NCBI GenBank assembly: GCA_020633625.1
Contig: JACKDJ010000020.1
Location: 1-64,000 of the forward strand
Direction of reading: 5' to 3'
Length of the DNA stretch: 64,000 bases
Origin: Myxococcales bacterium
GTDB taxonomy: Bacteria; Myxococcota_A; Bradymonadia; REDH01
Shown here: positions 16,493-27,000 of the stretch, piece by piece
Position numbering within the stretch: the first letter of the stretch is position 1
Layout: each line of letters starts with the position of its first letter
Notes under the pieces: generated by a model
What the model saw: the letters and a program-made list of their open reading frames with translations, nothing else
Databases searched by the model: none
Told to the model about the DNA's origin: nothing
Position numbers and translations under genes: made by a program

Positions 16493-17425
16493 ATGGCGAC
16501 TCGCAAGACTCGAAGACAGACGCTGCTCGTGACAGGGATCGCGTCGCGCATGGGCCGCATGCTCGCGCGGCAGCTCCACGAGGACTTCGACCTGATCGGG
16601 ATCGACCAGCGGGGCGCGCGGCTGATCCCGAAGAACGTCATGGTGCACGCGGTCGACATGCGCCGGCGCCCCGCCGAAGACGTCTTCCGCCGTAACCGGA
16701 TCGACGCCGTCGTTCACCTTGGCGAGGAGGACGTCCCGCGTCGACGGGGCGAGCGGCAGAGCCCGCTGGTGACGACGGCCCGCCGCGTGCTCGAGCTATG
16801 CCAGGCGCACAGCGTCCCGAAGGTGATCGTTCTGTCTTCGGCGCTGATCTACGGCCCAAACCCCGAGAACGATCAGTACCTGACCGAGGACGCGCCCGTG
16901 CAGGCCGGCCAGCGCTTCTCGACGATGAGGGACCGCGTCGAGATCGACCTGTTCTCTGGCACCTTCTTCTGGCAGCACGCCGAGGCCGATACGGTCCTGC
17001 TCCGTCCGGCTGCGATCGTTGGGCGCCTGGACAACGCGCCAAGTCGCTACTTTGGGCTCCGTGCGATCCCGACCGTGCTCGGCTTCGACCCGATGATGCA
17101 GGTTGTAAGCCCCGAAGACGTGCTCCTCGCGATCCAGCTCACGCTGAAGCCGGGCGTACGTGGTGTCTTCAACATCGCCGGCCCGCGGGCCGTTCCGCTG
17201 TCGATGTTGATCCACAAGCTGCGCAAACGAAACGTCCCGATCCCCGAGCCTGCGTTCCCGTTGGTTGCGTCCGTCGTCGGCGGCCTGCCACGACGCGCAT
17301 TCCCGCGGCCCGAGATCGACTACCTGAAGTATGTTTGTATGGTTGACGACAGCCGAGCTCGCTCCGTGCTTGGCTACGAGCCCAAGCTCAGCCTCGAGCA
17401 GACGCTGCTCCCGCTGGTCGCCTGA
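16493..17425 (+). CDS. NAD-dependent epimerase/dehydratase-like protein
   Basis: The protein has 310 aa. An SDR-like Rossmann start (LLVTGIASRMGRMLARQL) is visible, but the TGxxGxxG motif is altered to TGIASRMG. LSSALIYGPN and the C-terminal region support the extended SDR fold. I do not see a clear YxxxK pair at the normal position, so it may bind cofactor without normal epimerase catalysis. It is close behind the PlsC-like gene, and its TGA shares one base with the ATG of the threonine dehydratase (TGATG). Confidence 0.7.
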   Translation: MATRKTRRQTLLVTGIASRMGRMLARQLHEDFDLIGIDQRGARLIPKNVMVHAVDMRRRPAEDVFRRNRIDAVVHLGEEDVPRRRGERQSPLVTTARRVLELCQAHSVPKVIVLSSALIYGPNPENDQYLTEDAPVQAGQRFSTMRDRVEIDLFSGTFFWQHAEADTVLLRPAAIVGRLDNAPSRYFGLRAIPTVLGFDPMMQVVSPEDVLLAIQLTLKPGVRGVFNIAGPRAVPLSMLIHKLRKRNVPIPEPAFPLVASVVGGLPRRAFPRPEIDYLKYVCMVDDSRARSVLGYEPKLSLEQTLLPLVA

Positions 17426-18627
17426 TGGTCACACTCGACGATGTCCGCGAGGCGCAGGCGCGCGTCGCCCCGCTCATTCGTCGGACGCCGACGTTGCCTG
17501 CCGCGAACCTGACGACCGCGACGGGCGTCGAGCTGCTGCTGAAGCTCGAGACGATGCAGGTGACCGGCGCGTTCAAGGAGCGCGGCGCCGCCAACTGTCT
17601 GCTCCAGCTCGACGACGAAGCGCGCGCACGAGGGGTGTTCGCGGCGAGCGCCGGCAACCACGCGCAAGGACTCGCCATCGGTGCCAAGCGGCTCGGGCTT
17701 CGCGCGACGATCGTCATGGGGCGCTTCACGCCCCGGATCAAGGTCGCCCGCACGCGCCGGCACGGCGCCGAGGTCGTCCTGTTTGGTGACGACTACGAGG
17801 CCGCGGCGGCGCACGCCCGCGAGCTCTGCGACCGCGCGGCGGGTACGTTCGTCCACCCGTTCGACGACGACGCAGTCATCGCCGGACAGGGCGGCATCGG
17901 ACTCGAGCTGCTCGAAGACGTCGCGGACCTCGACGCGGTCGTCGTGCCGATCGGAGGCGGCGGCCTCATCAGCGGCGTCGCCGTCGCGATCAAGGGGGTG
18001 GCGCCCCACGTCAAAGTGTACGGCGTCCAGAGCGCGTCGTTTGCCGCGATGGCTCGGTCATTCGCCTCGGGGCAACTCGAAGAGGTGGCTGGGGCGCGCA
18101 CGATCGCGGAGGGGATCGCCGTGCGCCGCGCGCACGCGCGGACGTTCGAGCACATTCGCCGCTACGTCGACGACGTCGTCTCCGTCTCCGAGGAGGAGAT
18201 CGCCAAGGCGATCGTCATGCTCCTCGAAGAAGAGCGTGTCGTGGCAGAGGGCGCAGGGGCGGCCCCCCTGGCCGCGATCTTGTCCGGAAAGCTGCCGGAC
18301 CTCACCGGCAAGCGGGTCGCGCTCCTCGTGAGCGGCGGCAACATCGACATCAACCTGGTGTCGAGCATCATCGAGCGAGGGCTCGTCCGCGCTGCCCGCC
18401 GCGTCCGATTCAACATGATCGTCCCTGACCGACCTGGTGTGCTGGCGGACTTCAGCCGCATCGTCGCCGACCACGGCGCCAACGTGATGGAGCTGCGGCA
18501 CGAGCGAGCGTTCTCGCGCACGGCGGTCGGCGATGCCGAAGTGGAGCTCTTCCTCGAAGTGGCCGGGCCCGACGACATCGCCGAGCTGAGGAAAAAGCTG
18601 GAGGCGCGCGGCTATGTGATCCTGTAG
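17425..18627 (+). CDS. ilvA: Threonine ammonia-lyase (PLP, with ACT domain)
   Basis: The protein has 400 aa and deaminates threonine to 2-oxobutanoate, the first step to isoleucine, in the cytoplasm. PLP binds K51 in GAFKERGA, and PIGGGGLISG is the phosphate loop. A single ACT domain lies at about 325-400 (VPDRPGVLADFSRIV). One ACT domain and about 400 residues is the shorter form, which may be catabolic (tdcB/ilvA CTD type) rather than the 500-aa biosynthetic enzyme. The start overlaps the upstream stop by one base. Confidence 0.85.
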   Translation: MVTLDDVREAQARVAPLIRRTPTLPAANLTTATGVELLLKLETMQVTGAFKERGAANCLLQLDDEARARGVFAASAGNHAQGLAIGAKRLGLRATIVMGRFTPRIKVARTRRHGAEVVLFGDDYEAAAAHARELCDRAAGTFVHPFDDDAVIAGQGGIGLELLEDVADLDAVVVPIGGGGLISGVAVAIKGVAPHVKVYGVQSASFAAMARSFASGQLEEVAGARTIAEGIAVRRAHARTFEHIRRYVDDVVSVSEEEIAKAIVMLLEEERVVAEGAGAAPLAAILSGKLPDLTGKRVALLVSGGNIDINLVSSIIERGLVRAARRVRFNMIVPDRPGVLADFSRIVADHGANVMELRHERAFSRTAVGDAEVELFLEVAGPDDIAELRKKLEARGYVIL

Positions 18628-18667
18628 CCGGGTGCGCGCTCGGCTAGGCGACGCGGCTACGAGACCC

Positions 18668-20722
18668 TCAGAACTCGGTCGCGAGGTTGAGCCCGCCAGG
18701 GTACCCGTAGCTGACCGCGGAGTTGTAGCCGAAGCCGGCGATCCCAAACTTGCACTCGCTCGGGCAGACGAACCGGTGTGGGCCGGGGGTCACGCGTGCG
18801 TAGGCGCGCTCGTACTCGACCGTGCCGAACGCCTCGAAGCTGCTGTCGGGAATCGCGACGCCGTCGAGCTCGATCGTCTGGCCCGCCGGGCGCACCACCG
18901 TGATCCAGTCCTCTGCATATGAGGATGGGACGAGCACCGCGTAGTCGTCTCGGTATTGGAGTGCGGGTACGGCCAGGATCATGGAGGGGTCGCCCTTCGC
19001 CGAGCTGATCCCGACGTCGAGCTGGCTAACGAGGTACTGCGCGACGAGGATTGGCTCCGTGCCGATGACCTCGAACGACTGGGTCGTGCTCACCTCTGCA
19101 AAGCCTCCCGCAGACAGCGTGATCCCGTCGAGCCCGGGGATCGGCGGCACGGTCGTGATGCGCGTCCCGTCGTATGCCGCGAGCACTCGCCAGACGTCGG
19201 CCTCGCGACCGCGTGGAGGGCTGTGGACCGCGAGGATCCGGGTGCCCCAGGTCTCGACCGGAAAGAGCTGTTCCTCGAGGTGGTCGGCGCAGCACGGGCC
19301 GTCGTCGCCCTCGCCTTCGCCGATCACCGCCTCCTCGTGGCCGCCAAACACGACGATCGGCCGGTCCGCGAGGATGTGGCTGCCGGTCAGGTCGCCGATC
19401 GCGAACAGCGCCGACTTCGCCTCGAAGTTCAGCACTTCGAACTGCGACATCTCGAACGTGTGCGTAGAGCCGGCCAGGATCCCGCGCATGTCGGCCGGGG
19501 TCGAGAGCAGCGCCGTCCCCGGCGTCTCGAGCACGTCAGACGTGAACGTGATCGTGACGCGCGTTGTGCCCTCGCGGGTCGCGACGATCGTGAACCAGCC
19601 GGTCTGAGCCGCGAACGACCCGAATGCCACGCCCGAGGGGTAGCTCATGACATAGTACTCGCGGCCGATCGCGCTCGCCGGCAGCAGCAGCGACGCGTCG
19701 TTGGACGCCACACCGACGTCGTTGAGCGGGTTGAACTGATAGGCGACGACGGGCTCGGTCGTCGCGATCTTGAAGCTGCGGAACGAGCGCGACGTGTTCT
19801 CGACGTCGGCGCGCGGGAACGTGATCGTGCCGACCGCGCCGGCCGCGATCGTGGTCGACGAGGTGACAACCGGGACGTCGCCGCGCGTGGTGATCGTCAC
19901 ATCGGCCGGCCGGTCGCCGGTGTTTGCGAGCACGACGGCGTGCGGGACGGCGCGCGGGTCCCCGAACGGATCCTGGTACTGCGGGAGATCGACGGACCAG
20001 TACTCGCAGCCGATGTAGGTCGGATCCTTGAGCGCGGCCGCACAGCCCGACACGCACTCTCCGGCAACGCACGCGAGGTTCTCGCGCGGGTTGCAGTCCT
20101 CTGTGCGCACCCACTCCTCTCCGCTCGGCGCGCAGAGCTGGACATACCGGCCCGAGTCGTCGCAGCCGAGCTGGCCCGGTTCGCAGATCTGCGAGCCGCA
20201 GGTGCCGCGAAAGCAGAAGTCGCCCTCGGGACAGGGATCGCGGTCGAATGTGTCGCCAGCATCGTTGCAGACGCGCCGCGCGGTCGCGTCGAAGCAGCCA
20301 ACGACAAGCCCCGGCTCGCAGTCGACCCCCGGCGTGCAGACGCCGGCAACGCAGCTCTGGTCTCCGGGGCACGGCGCGCCGGTGTCCCAAAGACCACCGA
20401 CACACTCCATCGGCTCCCCCGACTCCGAGCAACGCCGTGTTCCGTCGACGCACGCGGGCGGTGACGAGTCGCCTCCGCCGCCTAGGTCGACGGCCACGAC
20501 GTCCGCCGGAGCCGCGTCGAGATCGACGGTCGTGGCGTCAGCGGCGTCTCCCCCCGCCGCGTCGCGATCCTCGATGGCGTCGGTGTCGGGGACACAGAAG
20601 CCGCGGATGTTCACCTCGCCCGGGCCGCAACGAACGACGCCGACGACGGAGTCGCCATCGTCGCAGGCCAGCAGCGATGCCGCCGCGAGCGGAAGTAGGA
20701 GCAGGGTTCGGCGCGGGGCCAT
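18668..20722 (-). CDS. IgGFc-binding-domain surface lipoprotein
   Basis: The precursor has 684 aa. The signal ends at LLAC (C20). An acidic linker follows, then a Cys-rich region with repeated CxxG/CVAG units (about residues 85-235). The large C-terminal region (YWSVDLPQYQDPF, VVAYQFNPLNDVGVASNDASLLLP, REYYVMSYP) matches the IgGFc-binding domain found in many myxobacterial surface proteins. Despite the name, binding of antibody Fc is not established for bacterial members. It lies 3 nt after the stop of the upstream Ig-like lipoprotein gene, so the two form an operon. Confidence 0.8.
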   Translation of the reverse strand: MAPRRTLLLLPLAAASLLACDDGDSVVGVVRCGPGEVNIRGFCVPDTDAIEDRDAAGGDAADATTVDLDAAPADVVAVDLGGGGDSSPPACVDGTRRCSESGEPMECVGGLWDTGAPCPGDQSCVAGVCTPGVDCEPGLVVGCFDATARRVCNDAGDTFDRDPCPEGDFCFRGTCGSQICEPGQLGCDDSGRYVQLCAPSGEEWVRTEDCNPRENLACVAGECVSGCAAALKDPTYIGCEYWSVDLPQYQDPFGDPRAVPHAVVLANTGDRPADVTITTRGDVPVVTSSTTIAAGAVGTITFPRADVENTSRSFRSFKIATTEPVVAYQFNPLNDVGVASNDASLLLPASAIGREYYVMSYPSGVAFGSFAAQTGWFTIVATREGTTRVTITFTSDVLETPGTALLSTPADMRGILAGSTHTFEMSQFEVLNFEAKSALFAIGDLTGSHILADRPIVVFGGHEEAVIGEGEGDDGPCCADHLEEQLFPVETWGTRILAVHSPPRGREADVWRVLAAYDGTRITTVPPIPGLDGITLSAGGFAEVSTTQSFEVIGTEPILVAQYLVSQLDVGISSAKGDPSMILAVPALQYRDDYAVLVPSSYAEDWITVVRPAGQTIELDGVAIPDSSFEAFGTVEYERAYARVTPGPHRFVCPSECKFGIAGFGYNSAVSYGYPGGLNLATEF

Positions 20723-20725
20723 GGC

Positions 20726-22246
20726 TCAGCCTCCGATGGGGACGGTCGGGATCAGGAAGACGCCCGACGCTGAAGCGGGCGTCTCCTGGCTGTCGGTCAC
20801 CGCGGCAAAGAAGAAGAAGCCGGTCAGCTCGATCGCCGTGAACGGAATCGCGAGACGGAACACCTGCGAGGTGTCGGTCACGCTGCCGTGCAGCCGACCG
20901 TCCTCGTCGAGCGTGAGACCGTCGGGGATCCCCGCCGTCGGAATCAGGAACGCGATCGCGCCCGTCAGCGCCGTCGACTCTGCCCAGTGGTAGGGGCGCA
21001 GCCCGCCACGCGCCGTGAGCTGGGTCTCGTACGGCACCGGGATGCCCTCGATCGGGATCATCAGCGGCAGCACGACGACCGTCGTGATGAACAGGTTGTA
21101 CGACTGGTCGCCGACGATCGTCAGCGGTGCGATCGCGACATGCAGGCTGAGCGCCTGATCGTCGTAGCCCGGCGGCGTTGCGCGGTCGAACACGCGCACC
21201 GTCAACGGAAAGTCGCCCACTGCAGACGGCACACCCACCACGCGACCATCCGAGGTGAGTGTCAGGCCCGCGGGCAGCTCTCCCTCGACGATCATCCACG
21301 CGTACGGCTCCGTCCCGCCGAGGGCCTGGAGTTGAACCTCGTAGTCGAAGCCCTCCTCCGCATCGGGGAGCGAAGTCGTCGTGATGGCGACACCGGGCGG
21401 CAGGACCTGCCAAGCGTAGGTCGCGCCTGCGAGCTCGCGATCAGCGTCGCGAACAGCCACCGTGACCTCACCCTCGCTCGCGGTGGTTGGCGTCCCAGCC
21501 AGGACGCCGGACGTCGAGAGCAGGACGCCCGCGGGCAGCGCGCCGCCAGACACGGTCCACTCGTACGGGGCGCGCCCGCCTGCGGCTTCGAGAGAGAACG
21601 AGTAAGTGACCCCAACCATGGCAGGGTCGAGCGCCTCGGTCAGGACATGCACCGGCGCCGGCACGCAAGCACCCTCGTCGCAGACGTCGCCGTCGCCACA
21701 GTCCTCCTCCCGCAGGCACTCGATGCACTCGCCGTCGAAGCACGCGAGACCGGCGTCACAGGGCTCCTCGGTGTAGCGCGTCCCGCTCTCGTCGCAGATC
21801 ACGCGGGCGTCGACCGCGCACAGGACCGAGCCCGGCTCGCAGATCGGCGCCGGGCACGCGCCGGCGACGCAGACTCCGCCGTTCGGGCACTCGCGCACGA
21901 GCCAGCCATCACCTTCTGACACGCAGGTCGCCAGCAGCCCGTCGCGGCACTCGGCGGCGCCCGGAGCGCACACCGAGGGCGCGCCGTCGGGGAGGACGTC
22001 GGACGACGTCTCGTCGGCGTCGGCGGTGTCGGACAGCGCCGAGTCGGCGGCGACGTCTGGCGTGGGGCCGAGATCCGCCGTGCCGGCGTCGGCGTCGAGG
22101 CTCGTCGCATCGCCCTCGACATCGGACCCGGCGGGGTCAGCGCCGCACGCAGCGAGGACGAGCGCTGCGAGCGCGAGGACCGCGAGTCCGCCGCGTCGAA
22201 GCGGCGCGACGGATGAGCGGGGCGATGGGGCGACTGTGGCGAACAT
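20726..22246 (-). CDS. Lipoprotein with Ig-like (He_PIG) domains
   Basis: The precursor has 506 aa with lipobox LAAC (C34), an Asp-rich linker and a Cys-rich stretch with several C-x-G-x-C units. Putative Ig domains follow, recognised by repeated GGxxPYxWxxxxGxLPxGL...GxxxGxP segments (for example EPYAWMIVEGELPAGLTL). Such domains mediate adhesion or present other domains at the surface. AAGGAG lies 8 nt upstream of the ATG. It is the first gene of a two-gene operon with the IgGFc lipoprotein, and the interspersed repeat array lies upstream. Confidence 0.75.
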   Translation of the reverse strand: MFATVAPSPRSSVAPLRRGGLAVLALAALVLAACGADPAGSDVEGDATSLDADAGTADLGPTPDVAADSALSDTADADETSSDVLPDGAPSVCAPGAAECRDGLLATCVSEGDGWLVRECPNGGVCVAGACPAPICEPGSVLCAVDARVICDESGTRYTEEPCDAGLACFDGECIECLREEDCGDGDVCDEGACVPAPVHVLTEALDPAMVGVTYSFSLEAAGGRAPYEWTVSGGALPAGVLLSTSGVLAGTPTTASEGEVTVAVRDADRELAGATYAWQVLPPGVAITTTSLPDAEEGFDYEVQLQALGGTEPYAWMIVEGELPAGLTLTSDGRVVGVPSAVGDFPLTVRVFDRATPPGYDDQALSLHVAIAPLTIVGDQSYNLFITTVVVLPLMIPIEGIPVPYETQLTARGGLRPYHWAESTALTGAIAFLIPTAGIPDGLTLDEDGRLHGSVTDTSQVFRLAIPFTAIELTGFFFFAAVTDSQETPASASGVFLIPTVPIGG

Positions 22247-22855
22247 CTGGATAGCTCCTTGCCGACGGCGGCAGCACGTTACGCTGACCGTCCGGTCGCG
22301 TCCAGACCGCGGCTAGTACTCGGAGCGGAGCCCAGCGTGGAATCCGTCGCCGCGGCGGCGGCGAAACTACCTTCGGGCGGGTGTCCGGGGGGCCGTCGAA
22401 ACTACCTTCGGGTGGGTGCTACGGGGGCCGGGGCGGGTGTCCGGAGGGCCGTCGAAACTACCTTCGGGTGGGTGCTACGCGGCCGCGTCGAAACTACCCT
22501 CGGGTGGGTTGAATCCGTGGTCGCTGCGGCCGCGAAACTACCTTCGGGCGGGTGTCCGGGGGGCCGTCGAAACTACCTTCGGGTGGGTGAATCCGTGGGT
22601 GAATCCGTGGTCGCGGCGGCGGCGAAACTACCTTCGGGTGGGTGTCCGCGGGGCCGGCGAAACTACCTTCGGGTGGGTGCTGAGGGGCGGAAACTACCCT
22701 CGGGTGGGTGCTGAGGGCGCAGACGGCGGAAACTACCCTCGGGTGGGTGCTGAGGGCGCAGGCGGCGGGAGGCGGTGGGTTGCTTCTGCTTGCGCGGGGC
22801 CGCCGGGTCGGGCATCGGTCCGGGGACGTTCACCCAGACTCGAAGCGGCGACTCG
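22247..22855. other. Gene-free stretch holding the repeat array
   Basis: Between divergent genes (lipoprotein at 22246 and Lnb-type protein at 22856) there is about 600 nt without a convincing gene. The middle is the repeat array described separately. Open frames here exist in several frames and on both strands only because GC-rich repeats lack stop codons. The outer flanks should hold the two divergent promoters; I could not identify clear -35/-10 pairs. Confidence 0.7.
22363..22748. repeat. Ten interspersed 20-bp direct repeats with UUCG/CUCG hairpin core
   Basis: The core GAAACTACCYTCGGGYGGGT occurs ten times in the same direction, starting at 22363, 22398, 22454, 22490, 22534, 22569, 22624, 22659, 22690 and 22729. 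Start-to-start spacing is 31-56 nt. The CTACC-TTCG-GGTGG part can fold into a short stem with a UUCG (or CUCG) loop. Spacers are themselves related: GTCCGGGGGGCCGTC-type, GCTACG-type, GAATCCGTGG-type and GCTGAGGG-type. The array is not CRISPR-like because spacers are short and repetitive. Confidence 0.9.
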
Positions 22856-23899
22856 ATGACCTCCAGCCTCCCGGCTACAGATCCGGCCACCGGCTCGCGC
22901 GTTCGCCGCTGGCTGCGCAACGCCGTCGGCGTGATCGTGTCGCTGCTCCTCGCGCTGGTGGGCGGCTGCGCGCTGCTGTTCGTTGGGGGAAGCGGCGCGC
23001 CGACGGTGCTGCGGTGGGTGCTCGCGGCCGTCTTCGCGCTGACATGTCTTGCGTCGCCGTGGTCGCGGTCTGCGAGACGTCGGCCGAACCTCGGCGTCGC
23101 GATGGTGCTCTTCGGGCTGGTCTGGCTGTGGTGGCTGAGCGTGGCGCCATCGAACGACCGCAGCTGGTCGGAGCCGCAGAGCCGCGCCGCTTGGGCCGAG
23201 ATCGACGGCGATCGCGTCACCGTCCACGACCTGCGCCGCTTCCGGTACCTCCCGTCAGGCGACTACGTCGCCGCGTGGGACGACGTGGAGCTGAACCTGC
23301 AGACGCTGCAGCGCGCCGACTTCGTGCTGACACGGTTCTCCGACGTCGAGGGCGTCGGGCACGTGATGGTCAGCTTCGAGTTCGACTCGCCGTCGGGCGC
23401 CGAGCACTTCGTCGTCTCGGCGGAGATCCGGCGCGAGCAAGGCGAGGAGTTCGACCCCCTGCGTGGCCTCTTTCGACAGTACGAGCTCATCTACGTCGTC
23501 GCCGACGAGCTCGACGCGATCGGCCTCAGGACTCTCGCGCAGGGTGACCCGACCTGGGTGATCCCGGTCGACGCGACCCCCGAGCACGTCCGCGCGTTCT
23601 TCGTCGACGCGATGGCTCGCGCGACCGCGCTCCGCAGCCACCCCGAGTGGTACAACACGCTGACGAGCTCTTGCGCGACGAACCTCGAGCGGCACTACGA
23701 GCACGTCGCCGGTCGCCGCCTCGGTCTCGACTACCGCGTGATTCTGCCCGGGTACTCCGATCAGGTGCTCGGCGAGCTCGGGCTCTTGCCCGAGGGCGTC
23801 GACGTCGCGGCGGCGCGCGAGCGATACCGGGTCAACGAGGCGGCGAGGGCCGACGGCGGCTCGGCGGACTTCTCGCGGCGGATCCGCGCCGGGCACTGA
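22856..23899 (+). CDS. Lnb/DUF4105-type membrane protein
   Basis: The protein has 347 aa from ATG 22856. Three hydrophobic segments occupy about residues 20-110, followed by a soluble domain with FSDVEGVGHVMVSFEFDS, YELIYVVADELDAIGLRT and WYNTLTSSCATNLERHYEH. The NTLTxxCATNLxRH segment and overall layout match the DUF4105/Lnb periplasmic domain family. Its Cys-His arrangement suggests a papain-like peptidase or transferase fold, but activity is unproven. A GC-rich hairpin downstream (23941-23979) may terminate it. Confidence 0.75.
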   Translation: MTSSLPATDPATGSRVRRWLRNAVGVIVSLLLALVGGCALLFVGGSGAPTVLRWVLAAVFALTCLASPWSRSARRRPNLGVAMVLFGLVWLWWLSVAPSNDRSWSEPQSRAAWAEIDGDRVTVHDLRRFRYLPSGDYVAAWDDVELNLQTLQRADFVLTRFSDVEGVGHVMVSFEFDSPSGAEHFVVSAEIRREQGEEFDPLRGLFRQYELIYVVADELDAIGLRTLAQGDPTWVIPVDATPEHVRAFFVDAMARATALRSHPEWYNTLTSSCATNLERHYEHVAGRRLGLDYRVILPGYSDQVLGELGLLPEGVDVAAARERYRVNEAARADGGSADFSRRIRAGH

Positions 23900-23940
23900 G
23901 CCGAGGCCCGACCGAACGCTGACGTCTCGGGACCTCGCAC

Positions 23941-23979
23941 GGCGGTGTGGGACGACCTCCGCCGCTCCCCCACACCGCC
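23941..23979 (+). terminator. GC-rich inverted repeat, possible terminator
   Basis: A perfect 11-bp stem (GGCGGTGTGGG pairing with CCCACACCGCC) with a 17-nt loop lies 41 nt after the stop of the Lnb-type gene. No T-tract follows, so intrinsic termination is uncertain. It could also act in the upstream region of the next lipoprotein gene. Confidence 0.4.
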
Positions 23980-24077
23980 ACGAATGCGTGGCGCAACCGT
24001 CGACTCCGCTACACTGCCGCGAGAGTCTCTGCGCCTCGACGCGAGTCGAGCTGCCGCAGCCACCCACCGGCAACAGC

Positions 24078-27000
24078 ATGAACGTGAACCGCGCGACGGC
24101 CTCCCTCGCGACGGCCGCTCGACGGCCTGCCTCCGGCACCCCGCGCTCCCGACGCGCGATCGCGCTGCTGGGCGTGGCGTTGAGCTCGGGCTGCGGAAGC
24201 CCCCCGTCCGGCACCGAGGGTGACGTCAGCGGCGTGGCGGCGGACGACGCCCCCGACACGCCCACGAGCGACGCGGGCGATGCGTCGACCGACAGCGCGG
24301 ACAGCTCCGGCGACTCCGACACCGACCTCACCGATGTCGGCGACACCGCCACGGGGCCCGACGCCCCGCTCGAGGTCGAGTGCACGCCCTGCGTCGACGC
24401 CAGCGACTGTGACGGCGGCGCCTGCGTCTCGCTGAGCCACGGCCTGTTCTGCGCTGCTCCCTGCGGCGGCGGGTGCCCGACGGACTTCACGTGCCGCGAC
24501 GTCGAGGGCGCCGGCGAGGTCTGCGTCCCCGAGTCGGGCGTGTGCGCGTGCGAGGACCGCGACGACGACGGCTACTCGAGCGGAACGGGCTGCGGACCGG
24601 TCGACTGCGCCCCGGAGGACCCTCTCGTTCACCCGTCCGCTGCCGAAGTCTGCGATGGCGTCGACAACGACTGCGACGGCGCGATCGACGACGGGTTCGA
24701 CCTCCTCACCGACGAGGACAACTGCGGTGAGTGCGGCACACGCTGCGCCGAGGCCGGTCCCTCGTCGATCTGCGTTCGGGGTCGATGCACCGTTGGCGAG
24801 TGTTTGGACGGCGCCGTGGACTGCAACGGCGATCCGGTCGACGGCTGCGAGACGCCGGCCGCTGCGCTCAATGCGTGCGGCGGCTGCGGCGCGCTGGCGT
24901 CGGCGCCCGGTGCGGCCTGCGGCACCTGCGACTCCGGTGTCTGGGCGTGCACCGTGCGCGGCCGTTTGGCGTGCGCCGACGACGAAGGCCCGGCCGCCCA
25001 CAACGCATGTGGTGGGTGCTCGACGCTCCCCGCGCCCGTCGGTTCGGCCTGCGGCTATTGCGATCGCGGCAGCTTCGCCTGCGACGGCCCGGACGCGCTA
25101 CAGTGCCGACGCGGCGACGACGAGGGCGACTACCTCGAGTGCGGAGACGTGTGCTGCGGACCCGGGCAGCAGTGTCTCTCCGGCACGTGCGTGACCACGA
25201 CTGGCTGCACCGACGACGAGTCGTGCACCGGCGACAGCTACTGCCTGCCATCGATCGGTGCCTGTGTTCCGTATGGAACCCCACCGCGCGAGTCGTTCGA
25301 CCCCGACTGCCGCCGGCTCGCGATCGTCGCCAGATTCTCACCAGCCCTGCAGTGTGTTTGGGAGGGGCCTCCCGCGGGTGACGCGTATCCCGCTTGGTCG
25401 CACGTGCTCTCGACGCCGATGGTCGCGGACTTCGACTTCGACGGAGATCCGGCGCGCGTTCGCCCGTCGATCGTCTTCACGTCGGACGACGGAAACGACG
25501 GCGGGTCTGAGCTCCCGACCGGCGTCATCCGGGTCATCGACGGCCGGACCTGCGAGCAGCAGTTCTCGCTCGACATGCAGCTCACCTCTCACTCTTCGCC
25601 GCCGGCGATCGGCGATCTCGACGGCGACGGGACGCCGGAGATCGTTGCATACAAGGCGGGCGGCGGTGTCGTCGCCTTCCGGTTCGACCGCGCGGCGGGC
25701 ACATGGGGCGTCATGTGGCGCTCGCGCCGGCCGTCGGGCGAGGCGTTCGACCCGACCGGCGCCGGCTGGGGCGGACCCGGAATTCACGACGTCAACGGCG
25801 ACGGACAGCCGGAGGTCCTCCGCGGCGCGATCGTCCTCGCGGGCCGCACCGGCTACCTCATCGACGACTCGCTCGGCAACGTCGGTGCCGGTGCGTCGCC
25901 CGCAAACATGTCGGCCGTTGTCGACGTCGACGGTGACGGGCGCGTCGAGCTGGTCACCGGTGACAACGTATGGGAGTGGAACGCCGACTTCGCCCGCTGG
26001 CAGGCGGAGACCTGGTTCCGGTGGACGCCCGCCGATCAGCGCGGCTTCGTCGCGATCGCCGATCTCGGCCCGTTCGCGATGGCCGGGCTCGACATCCCCG
26101 CCGCTCCCGAGGTCGTCGTCGTTGAGAGCGGTCGTGTGCGCGTGCAGACGCTCGATGGCACGGTCGTGTTTGGTACCGTGGCGATCCCCGGCGGCGGGAC
26201 GGGCGGCCCACCGACGATCGCGGACTTCGACGGCGACGGCCGCGCCGAGTTCGCGGCGGCGGGTCGTGGCAGCTACACGGTGTTCGACCTCGACTGCGCG
26301 ACGACGGGCGTCATCGGCGAGTGCGCGACCGGCCGCACCGACGGAGTCCTGTGGACGCGCACCGCGCAGGACTACTCGTCGTCTCAGACCGGCTCGTCGG
26401 TGTTCGACTTCGAGGGCGACGGCCGCGCCGAAGCGATCTACGCAGATGAGTGCTTTGTCCGGGTCTACGACGGCGTCTCTGGCGACGTGATCTTCTCGCA
26501 GTTCCGCTCGTCGTGCACCTGGAACGAGAACCCCGTCGTCGCAGACGCCGACGGCGACTTCAACGCCGAGCTCATCGTCCCCTCGAACCTGAACTGCGGC
26601 TCGGGCGACGCGGGAGTGGCCTGCGCCGGCCTCGACCCCGGCGGCGTCGACCCGCAGTTTCCGGGCATCCGCTGCGCAGACGACAGCGAGTGCGCCAGCG
26701 GGAGCTGCGTGGCCGGGCTGTGCCGGTGTGCCGCGACCGAGGAGTGCTGCCGCGGGGGCGACTGCGCGGCGTTTGGCTGGGTCTGTGCGGCTCCCCCTTC
26801 CGGGACACCGGGTGCAGGGAACACGTGCCGCGCCGGTCACCCGCGCGGCGCCCACGGCATCCGCGTCTACAGCGACGCGCTCGACCAGTGGGTCGGATCG
26901 AGACCGATCTGGAACCAGCACGCCTACTTCGTCACGAACGTGAACGACGACGGCACCATCCCCGCGACCGGCGACGTCGTCCCGAACTGGACCGCGGCCG

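Noticed and set aside
22363..22748. CRISPR array
   Set aside because: Spacers are 11-36 nt, unequal, GC-rich and related to each other, and no cas genes are near.
22259..22859. Open frames giving repeated AKLPSGGC or NYLRVG peptides in the repeat array
   Set aside because: The frames are open in more than one frame and on both strands because the GC-rich repeats have no stops. There is no ribosome binding site, and the reading changes from repeat to repeat.
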